DNA of 64,000 nt, taken from Casuarina equisetifolia. Lineage: Eukaryota > Streptophyta > Magnoliopsida > Fagales > Casuarinaceae. Location of the stretch: assembly GCA_028551475.1 (NCBI GenBank), contig CM052357.1:15671931-15735930 (forward strand), written 5' to 3'. Shown piece by piece: positions 1-13,600 of this stretch. The notes below the pieces were generated by a model. It worked only from the letters and a program-made list of their open reading frames with translations. It was not told the DNA's origin and searched no databases. Each line of letters begins with the position of its first letter. Within the stretch, counting starts at the first letter, position 1. The position numbers were made by a program, and so were the translations under genes.

Positions 1-72
1 ACTAAATATGTTGAACTATAGCACTATAGTGCGCTTAATACATGAAATTATGCAACAAGTGTGGAATGGAAC

Positions 73-2311
73 TGTTGCAGAACTGTGCCACATAGGCACC
101 ACAACATACCAATAGGTCCATAAACCCAAGGGGTGGTAGTCAATGATGTACATCACTCAATGTCAAAAGTAGTTACATTGGACAGGCAAAGGATAAGCAC
201 AACGGGAATGGCTAACCAAGCAGAATCGTAGCTATAAGAATATCCTCTGCTTGAAAAACTCCAATCCGACAGTGGTATGTGTTGGAAAATAGGGTTTTGT
301 TGTGATTGAAAATATTTTTTTGTAAATATCAATTCTAAAATTATGTTTTTCTAAATGTGCAAAAAGAAAAACTATAGGAAGTAAAATGTGTACAAATTAT
401 TAGATCAATTAATGATATTATAAAGTAACCAGGTTCCTACATTTCCTTATAAAATAAATTCTTAAGGTTTTTTTTGTGACATATATTCAAATATATGTTG
501 ATTATTTGAATATATTGTTTATTTAAATATTTCTTTAAGATATATAAAATATATTTGAATATATCTTATTTTAGGAATATGATACTTGTTTTGATAAAAT
601 TGTAAGAACATGAGGGACTTTAACTTAATGTTAGTTCAAAATCTACATATGCAATACATTATCAATGTATTGATAATGGACCGTGTATTGATATTGGACC
701 ATGTATACCTATTGAATATATTATCACTGTACTGAACCCTTGCTGTTGGACTATGAAAATATAGGTGTGGCCCAAGTTCACGTCAGCTCGAACCAGTTCC
801 TTGTTACAGTGTCATCATGATCATAACTGAGTTTCTTTGTTACAAGGTCGTCTTGATCAAAATTGAAGCTTCCTTACTATGCTTGCTGGCTATGACGTCG
901 TCTCACTTAAGGGCACATAAGAGGAGCTTACTTTTCGATGAGTTATGCCCTAGCCACTAGCTGCTTCACTTCTCCTCGATGTTGCCTTCGCTTCTCTCAA
1001 GCTTTGAAACCTCAACGGGAGGAATATGAAGGAGATGGGCTATCAAAACGGTTGGATTTAGAATCAAAAGGTTGAAATGAGGTTGATTTGATAGATAGCC
1101 TACTATTCCTAATAGGAAGAAGGCTATGGTTCAGGTTTGATTCAAAGAAAAGCCCTAGATTTGCTTCTATTTAAAGGAGATGTGTGTGTGAAGGTTTTCT
1201 CTTGATGATTTACATCTATTTGAAGCATTCTCTTTGTGCAGAAAATCTACTAAGCTTACTTACCATTTGCTTCGAGATTGTTCATCATTCGGTAGTTCAT
1301 AAGCACTCGGTGATATTGGATTATCTAGTTTGATCTTTGATTAAATCTTCAATCATAGCTTGTATAACATTATTTATGTGCTGATTTCACTCATAAACAT
1401 TTTCTACACATAAATTTTGAGGAAAGTCTGAAACCCTAATTTCTTCAAATTGGGGATTTCATGATAGGAGCTTTGTATCTTGATATATTTGTTTAAATAG
1501 CTCCTCTAATTAGCAATATCCCATAAACTAACACATTATTTGGGGATTTGCTAGTATATATGATCTTTTGATCATTATTTGTATTCGGACTTGATAATTC
1601 CTTTGAGAAGGAATTATTTGGCTTAGGGAGAACGTTTTCTCCTAATCAGGTTGAGTAAAGGTGACTTCAATCGGTTGGATTGAAAGAGAAGAAGGTGGAC
1701 ATAGGACTTTGAGATAGATTGTCGAACCACCGTGGTAAATTAGGTGTTGATTCTCTTTCTCTCTGTTTGCTTAAATAATTTTGTTTGATTACTTATTGTC
1801 ATATAAATTGCAAAATTGTTTCATTGAATTATTTAAGAAAACCAAAAGTATAGTTTTCAGTACAAGAACAATTCAACCCCCCTTCTTGTTAAGCCATAAA
1901 ACCCAACAGTATGGCATAGTGGGTAGTGTACTTGCTGAAAGCTAACGATATTTTGTCACCAAGGAGGTAGAATATCCTCTTAGAGGGTCTTTAAATAAAC
2001 GGAACATAATAGTTAGAAGGAAAGAGATGCATTGTGTGTCTGTTGTAACCTAAGGGCTTTCTCCTTGAAATGAATGAAAGCCTTGTTTTCTAAATCCTTA
2101 TGCACTTTTAATTATTAACCTTTCTCCTCTTTCTTACTTTCGAGGTACTTGAGCACTCATTACCATTATGTCTCTTTCATCCCTCTTTCCTTTCTCCACT
2201 AGCTACCTATCATAATAGGTTATAGCAAAAAGAAAAGCTAAAACTCTCCTTGGGAGGATTTCATGCTAGATTGACCGATCACACATTTTGCTTCTCACTA
2301 GAAATGTACCA
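73..2311 (+). repeat. 5' LTR of Gypsy-1, interrupted by a solo LTR
   Basis: The flanks 73-279 and 1909-2311 align in order with the 3' LTR at 17429-18024. Shared blocks include AATGAATGAAAGCCTTG and the stretch around CATAATAGGTTATAGCAAAA near the 3' end. Without the inserted 280-1908 LTR and its target duplication it is about 605 bp. The sequence just after the LTR (from about 2315) weakly resembles a tRNA-Asp type primer-binding site with C-to-T and G-to-A decay; that reading is tentative. Confidence 0.8.
280..1908 (+). mobile_element. Solo LTR, long-LTR Copia type, forward
   Basis: The 1629-bp unit starts TGTTGG and ends CCAACA, and is flanked on both sides by GTATG (275-279 and 1909-1913), a perfect 5-bp target duplication. 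It lies inside the Gypsy-1 5' LTR, whose sequence resumes exactly after it. Its start shares the block AGGAAGTAAAA, GTGTACAAATT and ATGATATTATAAAGTA with the other Copia-type LTRs in this window. No internal coding DNA remains, so it is best read as a solo LTR left by recombination. Confidence 0.85.
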
Positions 2312-2507
2312 TTTTAGCATTGTAGCCAAGTTAGCTAGGTGATCTAGAGATGTTGAACGATAGGTAGGAATATCTTAATGCTGAAATCAATAGGTGAGAT
2401 GCAGAGATGATCCGTCGCATAAGGGAACTTTTTGACGTAGTCCACCAACTCTTTTAATCTCTTAATGCTCACCATAACAACAATGAATGTCACATTGGCA
2501 TCACAAT

Positions 2508-4278
2508 TGATGGGTTTTATGGCTTAGCAAGAATAAGGGATGAATTGTTATAACCAATAATTTAAAAACTATTATGTTAACAAAAGCTTAATTTAATTTG
2601 CTAGACAAGTCACACAAATAATATCAATATAAATTGAATAGATTTCAAATATATGATGTTTTACTTCCAAGTCAAACAACACGTTATCTAGAATATTGTC
2701 ACATTTATATGTATCAAATATTCTAATAGGTTGGGAACAAATAATTGATAGAATAAGAGGCAGCAAATATTATAAGATGGTAAAATCAATAGTAAGCAAT
2801 GAGACTAACACCAAATTTACCACAATGGTTTGGCACTCAAACCTTGAGTCCTACATCCACCCTCTTCTCCTTCAATCAAACCGATTGAAGTTTCCTTTAC
2901 TCAACCGAATTAGGAGAAAACATTCTCCCTAATTCAAACAATTCCCTCTCAAAGGAATTCTTGTACAATGTTACACAATATGATCAAAAGATCATAAATC
3001 AATTACAAATCCCAAATAATATAACAAGTTGTGGGATTTTGTAACCTAAAAGAGCTATTTTGATGTAAATATGATAACTCTAACCTCCTATCACGAAACC
3101 CTAAATTGAAATAAGTTAGGGTTTCAAATTCCTTTCAATGTTTATGTGCAATAAGTATTTTTAATGAAATCAACACATAAACAAAGTTATACAAGATACA
3201 ATCGATGATATATATGAATGAATACCTATTTAATCACAATATCACTGTAAGCTTGTACTTCACCAAAAGTGTATAAGATTGAATGATCAAAAGATGAGCT
3301 CAATCGATTCTTCACTCAAAGAAAACTTCAGATAATCGTATGTGTCAAACCCTTCTCCATAGATTAGCTCTTCTTAAATAGGAAAATTAGAGTTAGGGTT
3401 TCAAACTTTTCAAACCTCAATGATGAAGCTTTCTTCCCATTAGAACAGCAAACCAACCTTCAAATCAGCTTTAGATCTTCCTTTTTAGCTCAGATTAGAC
3501 TGTACTAACATCAGTCTCTTCATAAATCCTCCCATTGAGGATTCGGTCACTAGCGGCGCCATTCCTCCATCACTCTCTCTCTTTCTTTCTCTCTCTCTCT
3601 CTCTCTCTCTCATTTCTTCAGTCATTGATCAAATAAGTGAGACGGTGTGTAAGTGAAACAGTGAGTTTCATCACTAGCCAAGCTCACTTATTTGATTGAT
3701 AGATAAGCGAGCCATGAGGTCGTGAGATAGGCCGAGAACACAACCAGGCCAAGAACACTATCAAGCCAAGAGCAATACCAGGCCAAGAACATAAACATGC
3801 CGAGAACAATATTAGGCCTAGAACAGAATTAGGCCAAGAATCAGGCTAAGAGCAATTCTAGGCCAAGAACAACATTAGGCCGAGAACAATATCAAGCCGA
3901 GAATGATATAATATAAGTTCTTAATAGAACTAAAGTTTGTTCCAAAAATATAACCAAATACTTCATACCTTCATCTAATCAAGAGCAAGTATCATTTTTT
4001 CTTAATCACAATGTATGACATATTTAACTTCAATTTGATAAGCCTTGTTCTCAAGACATTATATAATGAAATTAAATAAATCATTTCTTAAGAGCATTAT
4101 ATAGTAACATTATATCAAGAAATGTAGAAACCCAGTTACTTTATAATATCATTAATTGATATTATAATTTGTACACCTTTTACTTCCTATGATTTTCTTT
4201 TGCACTTATGAAAAACATATTTCAAGAAATATATTCATAAATAAATTTTATCACAAATAAAACACTTATTTTCCAATA
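2508..4278 (-). mobile_element. Solo LTR, long-LTR Copia type, reverse
   Basis: The 1771-bp unit lies in reverse orientation inside the Gypsy-1 leader/gag region. On the + strand it opens with the reverse complement of the family 3' end (GGGTTTTATGGCTTAGCAAG) and closes with the reverse complement of the family 5' end (TTTTCCAATA). The flanks are ACAAT (2503-2507) and ACGAT (4279-4283), a 5-bp target duplication with one difference. It carries a short tandem array at about 3725-3905, and a CT-rich microsatellite at 3571-3612. Confidence 0.75.
3725..3905. repeat. Minisatellite of about 17-18 bp units inside a reverse solo LTR
   Basis: About ten imperfect copies of a unit close to AGGCCAAGAACAATATT follow one another, with units reading GCCAAGAACA, GCCGAGAACA or GCTAAGAGCA. 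There are no unique spacers, so this is a tandem array and not a CRISPR. Other LTRs of the same group carry different short arrays at the matching position. Confidence 0.8.
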
Positions 4279-6732
4279 ACGATGATAAAGTAAACCAAGG
4301 TGAAGGAAGTGGTTCTTGCAACTTAAATTCAGGCAACAACATTGGATGGAACAACTGCAGGATATGATTCAACTTTCCCCATTACACTGGCTTAGACGAC
4401 TCATCTTACTAGCTCTATCGTGCTAACCAATTCTTCTCCTACTAGGAGGTACCAAATGATGAAAAAGTAAAGATTATAGCCTAGAATTTAAAAGTAGACA
4501 CCTAGTCTAGTTCCAACTTCTTCAAAAAGAATGTTTTGAACGTGAACATATGTGGGAGGTGCTCTCTCGCAAGGTAGTGTTGCATTTTGGGCTTACTCAT
4601 TATTAGTCTCATTTTGGAGACTTAATTCATCTCTACCAATAAGGGTCAATGGATGAGTATTATACTTGTTTCTCAAAACTATTACTACAAGTTGGCAACC
4701 TTTCGACCAACCAACAAATCACTTGTTTTACTATCGGGCTTTGTGATAATTTATGAGTAGACATCCAGGCATGCCAACCGACCACCTTGTCATCAGCAGT
4801 GGGATTAGCCTACCTATTCAAAGGACACCACTAACCAGTTACCCCACAACATTAAAGCAAAAGGAGGAATTCACTCCTCTAGCCACCACTACCTAAATAG
4901 GCCCAAGCACTAACTGAGCAAACATCTTTGTGTGGCGCCTTTCCCTAACAGAATTGGCTGACCAAAAAGCTAAAGGCCTTTACTTCCACTGCAATGAACT
5001 TTTCTGTCCAAGCCATCATTGTAAACATTTATTCATTTTGGAAAGATCTTGGTTCTCAGAGTACTAAGGCATTTCCAACCTTACCCACCCCACCTACTAT
5101 AGAACTTGAACCAACCGAAGGAGAAAAGCTAGAAATCTCCTTTAATGCCATATGCAAAACTAGTGCTCCACCACAAACAATGCGAGTAGTGGGGAAGATT
5201 GGGAATAGGAAGGTCTATATACAAGTTCTCATAAACTCCAGCAGCTGTCATAGCTTTATTAATCCTTAGCTGGCCAAAAGAATGGGACTACAACCAAACC
5301 AACACACGTCATTCTCCATGACAGTGGCCAATGGTGAGAAGTTGACCAATTTTGGGCTTTGTTCCAATGTATGGTTTTCACTGCAAGGAATATCCCTTCA
5401 AATCAAACTCTTACTACTTGCCCTTTAAGGCATTGATATGGTGCTAGGGGTACAATGGCTATGTCCATTGGGTCCAATATTATGGGACTTCAACCAGCTA
5501 ACTATAGAGTTCAAAGTGAATGGAACTTGATTACCTTTACAGGGGGAGGGACATATAGCTAACCACCTTATGGAAGGGCCATAGATTCAAAAGACCTTGG
5601 CTCAAGAGCAACAAGGCATGTTCCTTCATATTGAATGGGTGGGACCCCCTAGTGCACCACTAGGGTATTAAAAGTCAACCCCACGAAGCCTACTAGGCTC
5701 CAACATGTCCTAGCTCAATTTTTGACAATTTCCAAAAGCCATGTGGCCTACCACCCACCCATGCTTGCAACCATCAAATCATTTTGACTAATCTTTCTTG
5801 GCCTATCTCTGTTCGACCATACCACTACTTGTATTCACACAAAATAGAGATAGAACGATCAGTTAAGGAACTGTTGGAATTAGGTCTTATCCAAGTTCTA
5901 GTCCTTTTTCCTCTCTTGTGTTATTGGTTAAGAACCGTGATGAGTCTTGGCGGTTCTGTGTGGGCTATCAAGAACTTAACAAGTGCACAGCCAAGGATAA
6001 TTTTCCAATGCCTATAGTTAATAAACTCCTTTATGAACTACATGGAGCTATCATTTTTTCCAAAATGGACTTGAAATCAAGATATTATCAAATTTGCATG
6101 CAACCAAAGGATATTGAAAAGAATGATTTCTAAAACCATAATGGCCATTATGAGTTTCTTGAAATGCCATTTAGGCTGTCTAATGCCCTATCAATGTTTT
6201 AAGCTTTGATGAACATGGTATTCAGTCCATATCTTTGATATTTTGTGTTGGTATTCTTTGACAATATACTTGTTTATAGTCGTTCTTGGGAGGAACATGA
6301 ACAACATTTCTCTATTGTTTTACAAGAACTTCACCAACATAAGTTGTATGTTAAGAGGTCCAAGTGTGACTTCAGAAAGACAAAAATCATTTTTTTGAGG
6401 CATAAAATCAACAACAATGGAATTATAATAGACAAATAAAAGCTCAAGGTTGTTTTGGAATGGTTGACTCCATAATCGGTGAAGGAAGTCATAGGCTTTT
6501 TGGGGTGTTTTGGATATTATCAATGCTTTATTGAAGGTTACGACAAAATGGCCACTCCTCTAACTAATCTACTCAAGAAAGATGTGGAGTTTCAATAGGG
6601 TGAAGCAGAAAAAAGCAACCTTTCGAAGCCTCAAGTTGGCATTTACTTAAGCCTTTTCTTGGTTTCCCTGGACTTCTCTCTCCTTTTTACCATTATGTGT
6701 GACATTTTTGGAGATGGTGTCGAGGTTGTGTT

Positions 6733-8285
6733 TGTTGAAAATCATATATTGATATGTTTTGTTGAGAAAAATTTTATTTGTAAATAATTGTACATATGAT
6801 AATATCTTTATATGCATAAATTGAATACCAAAGGAAGTAAAAGGTGTGCAAATTATAATATCAACTAATGATATTATAAAGTAGCCAGTTTCCTACATTT
6901 TATTATCAAACATCACATATAAAGTTTAGTTAAATATTTTCATGTGATTTAATGAATAAAAATATAAGTAATTATATTAAAGAAAAATGATACTTTACTA
7001 AATATGGTTGTAGGTACATGGAGGACCAAAGAATATATTATGAAAGAAAAATTCATAGTACAAGGTTCTATGTGATAAAGCTTATTCTCTATTGGACCAA
7101 GCCTGGACAATTCATGTTAGACCAAGCTTACTCTCTAGTGGACTAAGTCTAGACAATTCATGCTAGACCAAGCTTACTCTCTATTGGACCAAGCATAAAT
7201 AACCTTGCTGGACCGAGTCTGAACTTATCTAAGCTTGAGCCGATCTACTAGCCCACAAGCCTTACCCAAGTCAAAAGTATGAAACACGATCATTTCACTT
7301 AAACCTAAAGGGACATGGCTCTTAATCGAGAAATTGACTGATCCAAGCCCTAGCCTCCTCGCCACGCTGTTCTCTTTCGCTTCCCTTTGTCACTGGTTTT
7401 CCAATGAGAAGAAATCTGAGGTGATGGAAATGTCACAGCCATTTTGAAGAGCCTTAATCGCCATCTGCACTATTGATTGATGTAGCATTTGTCAAGTCTC
7501 AACAGTTTAACTCCAATGGGCAACTTAGGTTTGAATGAAACCCTAGAAAGCTCATTTACTTGATATCTCATATAAAAGGAAGAGAAGATAGTTCTTCAGT
7601 GCGGTTTTTGAATACATTGTGTTGAGAAATCAAGTTTGTGCTCAAGTCTTGCAAAGATATCATACCCAACGATATTCTTCATCAATCTTTGAAGAAACCA
7701 TGTATCTTCAGTGATATTCCTTCAAACTAATATTCTTGTGAATATTCATTATTAGATTAAGTTGTTTATATGCTAATTATGCTTTAATTATTATATGCAT
7801 ATAAACCTCTTTGTAAATCTGAAACCCTAACTTTGTGAAAATTGGAGATTTCATGATTAGGGCTTGAATTGATTTTATATATGTTCAATTAGCTTTTTGA
7901 TAAGCTTTATTCCTCACCCACATTATATATTTAAGGACAAGCTTGATGAACTAAGGTTTTATTAACCTAAGCATTGTAACCGAGAATAAAATAACTCCTT
8001 GTTGAGGAGTTATGAAGTGTAGGAGAAGATTTTTCCTAGCTTGAAGTAAAGTAGACTTCAATTTGGTTTAAGTTGAAGGAGAAGAAGGTGGAAGTAGGTG
8101 GAAAGTGTCAAAGCATCGTGTAAATCTTTGAGCCTACTTATCTTGTCTTATTCCTTGATTATATGCTTTGATATATTTATGTTGAATAACATCCTTGCAT
8201 AAATTAAGAAAGAATAGAAAAATACAAGATAAAACCTAAGTATCCAATTCAACCCCTCTTTCTTGGATAGCCATTAAACCTTACA
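6733..8285 (+). repeat. 5' LTR of Copia-1
   Basis: The 1553-bp direct repeat starts TGTTGAAAATC and ends ACCTTACA. It holds the conserved hairpin at 6853-6879 and a short degenerate array around 7080-7210, with units like CTTACTCTCTATTGGACCAA. The 3' part has the CCCTAACTTTGTGAAAATT block shared with the other LTRs of this group. Confidence 0.92.
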
Positions 8286-8301
8286 ATTGGTATCGAGAGC
8301 C
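8286..8301 (+). promoter_or_regulatory. Primer-binding site of Copia-1
   Basis: Immediately after the 5' LTR comes ATTGGTATCGAGAGCC, close to the initiator tRNA-Met complement TGGTATCAGAGC used by plant Copia elements. Its place, directly after the LTR terminus, fixes the LTR end at 8285. Confidence 0.85.
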
Positions 8302-11300
8302 AAGTTCTCTATTTTAAAGGCTTAACATCCTAGAGTAGATCCACTTAAATGGTTGTAGAGAAAAGAGTAGCTATCATGAGGTATAATAAACGACCTCTGT
8401 TTGATAGGATAAATTATAGACATTGAAAGCAACTTATGCCAGTCTTCATTGTCGGTCAAGACCCTAAAGCTTGGCAAATAATTATAAAGGGTACTACTTT
8501 ACCCAAAGCTAATGAATGGAGTAAAATGAAGCTAAAATCATGGGAATAAATGCTAAGGCCATGAACATGATTTATAATGGGTTGAATGCTCATGAATTCA
8601 ACAAAGTATCATCTTGCCTCATTGGCAAAGAAATATGGGACAAATTAGAAGTTATATTTGAAGGTACTAAAAAGGTTAAATCATCTAAGGTGACCATGCT
8701 TACTCATGACTAGGAATTGTTTACTATGCTTGAATCTGAAACTGTTAGTGATATGTTTGGTAGATTTATTGAAATAGTTTTTGAACTTAAGTTGCTAGGA
8801 AAGACTTATACAAATGAGGAAATGGTTAAGAAGATGCTAGTATCCTTAGCCAAGAGTTAGGATCCAAAGAAAATGGCCATAGAGGAAACTCACGACCTTG
8901 ATAGTTTGACCTTGGATGATCTATTAGGATCACTAAAGACTCATGAAATGCAATTAATCAGAAGGATAAGAGAAAAAGAAAATAGAAGGTCACTTGCCTT
9001 AAAAGTAGAAATAGAAAAGAATGAAGAAGTAGAGTCCAAAAGTGATGAGATTGCTCTTATAGCTAGAAGATTCAGAAAATTCCTTAAGAAAGATCTAGGA
9101 AGAAATAAAGGACAACCTAGGAAGAATGAAACATATGATTCTAAGGATAACTTATGTTATGAGTGTAGAAAACCTGAACATATCAAGGCTGATTGCCCTA
9201 TGCTTAAGAAGAAGAACAATAAAGGTAAGAAGAAGGCAGTGATTGCTGCCTGGGATGATGAAAGCTCTTCATTAGATAAGGAAGAACAAGAAGAGGTTGC
9301 TCACTTATGCTTAACTACAAATGCAACAATAAAAGAAGAACTCAAGGTAAGTGATTCTAAACCCAAAATAAATTTTAGTGGTGATACTGAGACTACTTTC
9401 TTTGATTTGGTTGAATATGTAACAAAAATGAAAGGAAAATATAAGAGGATGAAAGCTAAATATAAATATGCAAAAGCTAAATCTAAAATTGATAAACCTG
9501 TCATAACATTTTCTATGTCTTGAATGCATGAAATTTCCAATATATCTGAGAGTATTTCTATGAAATCTGACACATGCTCTATGATTGATATTTGTTCTGA
9601 TCTAGAAAACAAGCATGATGATATCTCAAGAGTTGTATGTGAGAACCGGGACATAACTACACTTAACTTGAGAATACTTGAGCTAGAAAGAGAGAAACAT
9701 GAAATTCAAATGAAATTGGATGATATTGTTATGCTATTACACAAGTTCACAAAAGGCAGCAACTTGTTAAATAATATGTTAAAATCACAAAAAGGTGTGT
9801 ATAATAGAGCTGGTATAGGATATAATTCTTTGAAGAACACAAAAACTTCTACAAAATTTTTTGATAAAGAGGATTGTACATTTCCACTACATTATAAATG
9901 TTTTCATTGTAACTATATTGGTTATTTGTTTGATACATGTCCAATTAGACTTAAAAGAGCATATAAGATCAAGAAAGTATGGATACCTAAGAAGATTACT
10001 AGTGTAGTAGCAACTAGCACTCACAGACCTAAAGAAAAAGGGTACCAAGATCTCCAACATAAATTTTTATTTCTCCAGGATGTGAACATGAACATAAACA
10101 AGAAGAAGCACAAAGAACTATGGATTTTGGATCGTGGTTGTTCCTGTCATATGACTAGGATGATGGAGCTTTTCTTAACACTTGAGTTGAAATCCAGAGG
10201 CACTGTATCTTTTGGAGATAACTCCAAAGAAAAAAATTAAGGGTTTAGGCATTATAGGTAACCTAAAATCTCTTCTTATATTTGATTTGTTATATGTTGA
10301 TGAATTGAAATTTAATCTATTGAGTGTAAGTCAATTGTGTCATAATAATTCAAAATCAAATTTGGAAAAGAACTTTGTCTTGTTGAAAATATGGAAAACA
10401 ATGTAAGAATTATTGGGAAAAGAAAAGATAATATTTAAACAATTGATCTTAGCAAATTAACGAATGAACAAACATGTTTTAATGTTAATAACAGTGTTAA
10501 TGCTTAGTTGTGGCATAGGAAAGTTGGTCATGTTAGTTTAGGATTGTTAAAGAAACTATCTAAGAATGGCTTAGTTAGAGGTTTGCCTGAGCTTAACTTT
10601 GACAAAAAAAAGTTATATGATGCTTGTGTGAAAGGGAAACACACTCAAAGTAGCTTTAAACCAAAGCTAATGGTGTCTACCTCAAGATCATTAGAACTAA
10701 TCCACATGGACTTGTTTGGTCCTTTAAGAACGGCTACCATGAATGGTAAATATTATGCTTTAGTCATAATAGATGACTATACAAGATATACTTCGGTATA
10801 TCTACTTGCTAGGAAAGATAAAGTATTTGAGAAATTTGTTAATTTCTCTAAAATGATTCAAAATGAAAAAGATCTCACTATAATCAAGATTAGGACAAAT
10901 TATGGTGGTGAATTTGAAAACCATCTTTTTGAGAAATTTTGTTCCAAGAATGGCAATTCTCATAATTTTTCAGCACCTAGGACACCATAACAAAATGGTG
11001 TTGTAAAAAGGAAAAATAGGACACTTCAAGAGATGACTAGAACCATATTGTGTGAATATAACCTTCCTAAACATTTTTTAGGAAAGGCTATAAGCACAAC
11101 TTGTTATATTTCAAATAAGGCATTCTTAATATAAATCTTGAAAAAGACTCCATTTAAGTTACTTTTTGGTAGGAAACTGAATATATCTTACTTCATGTGT
11201 TTGTAAATGCTTTGTATTGAACCATGGCAAAGAGTCACTTGGAAAGCTCGACTCTAAGAGTGATGAAGCCATATTTCTTGGTTACTCTTAAACTAGCAAA

Positions 11301-13600
11301 GCATATAAAGTTTTGAATAAGAGAACTCTAGTTATTGAAGAATCTATTCATGTATAATTTAAAGATGATTCTGATATGAATTCTATTGAACAAGAATTGA
11401 ATGAAAAGAATGCACCCATTGTTAAAGGGGAGTTAGACTCAAGAGATTTCTCTTTTCCTAGAGTAAGGAATGAGGTAGATCAACAACATATCCTAGGAAA
11501 CCCTACAAATCAAGTCAGTATAAGGTCTAGATATTACAACACATGTGAACATCAAGCCTTCTTGTCTCAAGTAGAGCCAAAAAAAGTAGATGAGCCTCTT
11601 AAAGATGAAAGTTGGTTTCTTACTATGCAAGATGAACTAAATCAATTTGAAAGAAGCAAAGTTTGGGAGTTGATTCCAAGACCACAAGACCATTCGGTAA
11701 TAGGGACAAAATGGGTGTTTAGAACAAATTAGATGAGAATGGGACAATCACTAGAAATAAAGCTAGACTAGTTGCACAAGGATATAGTCAAGAAGAAAGA
11801 ATTGACTATGATGAGACATTTGCACCCGTAGCTAGATTAAAAACTATCTAAATGTTGCTTGCCTTTGCTTGCTACATGAATTTTACATTATTTCAAATGG
11901 ATGTAAAGAGTGCCTTCCTAAATGGTGTTGTAAAAGAATAAATTTATGTTGAACAACCACCTGGATTTGAAGATCCCACATGTCTAAATCATGTATTTAA
12001 GCTTTCCAAAGCTTTATATTGTTTAAAACAAGCTCCACGAGCTTGGTATGATAAGTTGAGTGCCTTTCTAGTTAGTACAAACTTTAGAAAAGGCAAAGTA
12101 GATAATACCTTGTTTGTTAAGACACAAGGAAAAGATATTTTGATTGTTCAAATTTATGTTGCTGATATTATGTTTGGTTCTACAAATTATGTTATGTGTG
12201 AACAATTTGCTGATTCCATGAAACATGAATTTGAAATGAGCATGATGGGTGAACTAAACTATTTTCTTGGTTTGCAAATTAAACAAACATCTAAAGGATT
12301 TTTCATAAGTCAAACCAAATATACAAAGGAGCTGCTTAGGAAATATAATATGCATGATTCTAAACCAATAAACACTCCCATGAACACATCTACATCTTTG
12401 TCACATGATGATATTGGAGTTAGTGTTGACTCTAAGATGTATAAAGGTATGATTGGTTCTTTATTGTATCTAACTACTTCTCGACCAGACATCATGTTTA
12501 GTGTTTGTTTGTGTGCAAGATTTCAATCCAATCCTAAAGAACAACATCTAAAAGCTATCAAAAGAATCTTTCGATACTTAAAGGATATGGTTACATTAGG
12601 AATTTGGCATTTTAGAGACACTATATTTGATCTACATGCATTTAGTGATTATGATTATGCTGGTTGTAAAGTAGATAGAAAAAGTACAAGTGGTATATGT
12701 CAATTTCTAGGACACATGCTGGTTTCTTGGCACTCCAATAAGTAATACAATGTTGCTCTTTCTTCCATTGAGGCAGAATACATAGCTATGGCTAGTTGTT
12801 GTGCTCAGATTCCATAGATGAAACAACAATTAAAGGACTATGGTATCTTCTCCACTAAGATTCCATTGAAATGTGATAATACGAGTGCTATAAACTTAAC
12901 TAAATCCAATACAACATTCTAAAACAAAGCATATAGAAATAAGACATCACTTAATTCGAGATCATGTTGAAAAAATGTGATATTTTCATGGAGTTTGTTC
13001 GAACTGACCAGCAACTTGTTGATATTTTTACCAAAATCTTGGATAATGATAAATTCACCACTCTCTGAAGAGAGCTTGGTATGTGTCTAATTGGAGATAT
13101 TGCTTAAACTATGTCAAATATCTATTTGCTATACACTGCTTGTATATCCAGTTACTATCTTGAGAGGGAGCACTACAATCACATTCACTATAAGGTCAGA
13201 TCTTTGCCTTCTATCCCTACATGTTACTCATGTACTACATTTTTACTCATATTCCTCTACTATCTCTTAGTTTAATCTTTTTGCTAATGTCAAAAAGGGG
13301 GAAAGAGTACATAGTTATAGCACATGTATGTTCCATTCTTGACTTTTAGTGCAGAATGTGGGAGAAACTCTCTTACGCCTAAGATACATGTGTATGAGAT
13401 ACTTCTGTGACATGAATGTGTGAACTACTTGTTGGGATGAATATTAGTGAATGAGTGATGTTTGGTAAGGTTGATTATGTGTTCATACATTACTGGATAT
13501 ATGATATTTAAATCTTACTATCTTGCTCATTCAAGTGATGACATGTGTTGGTTGGTTGGATTAACTATGAAAATTTTGTCATCATCAAAAAAGGAGAGAT
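8302..13600 (+). mobile_element. Copia-1 internal region (gag, protease, integrase, RT, RNase H)
   Basis: Parts in order are as follows. The gag region (about 8400-10050) has a CCHC knuckle CYECRKPEHIKADC near 9152 and a second knuckle-like motif near 9895, with a charged coiled-coil-like stretch between them. A protease-like segment lies at about 10110-10400. Integrase (about 10508-11100) opens with the GAG-pre-integrase motif WHRKVGHVS and then IHMDLFGPLRTATMNGKYYA. Reverse transcriptase follows at about 11590-12600 and RNase H at about 12600-13060. A purine-rich tract just before 13600 is the likely polypurine tract. Some stretches stay open for 160 to 240 codons, in line with moderate age, but the polyprotein is broken at several points. 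Confidence 0.88.

Larger units (their letters stand above)
2312..6732 (+). mobile_element. Gypsy-1 internal region, left part (gag/protease/reverse transcriptase)
   Basis: This holds the leader, a weakly recognisable gag (about 4290-5100), an aspartic protease region (about 5190-5500) and reverse transcriptase (about 5800-6600). The clearest motifs are VGYQELNKCT near 5955 and FFDNILVYSRSWEEH near 6255, the latter covering the FDD-type catalytic box of Gypsy polymerases. A reverse-oriented solo LTR occupies 2508-4278. The RNase H domain begins just before 6732, where the Copia element is inserted, and continues after 15140. The region is degenerate in several places. Confidence 0.8.

Noticed and set aside
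3725-3905. CRISPR-like array of short repeats
   Set aside because: Units are imperfect, contiguous and without unique spacers, and lie in a plant LTR; it is a minisatellite.
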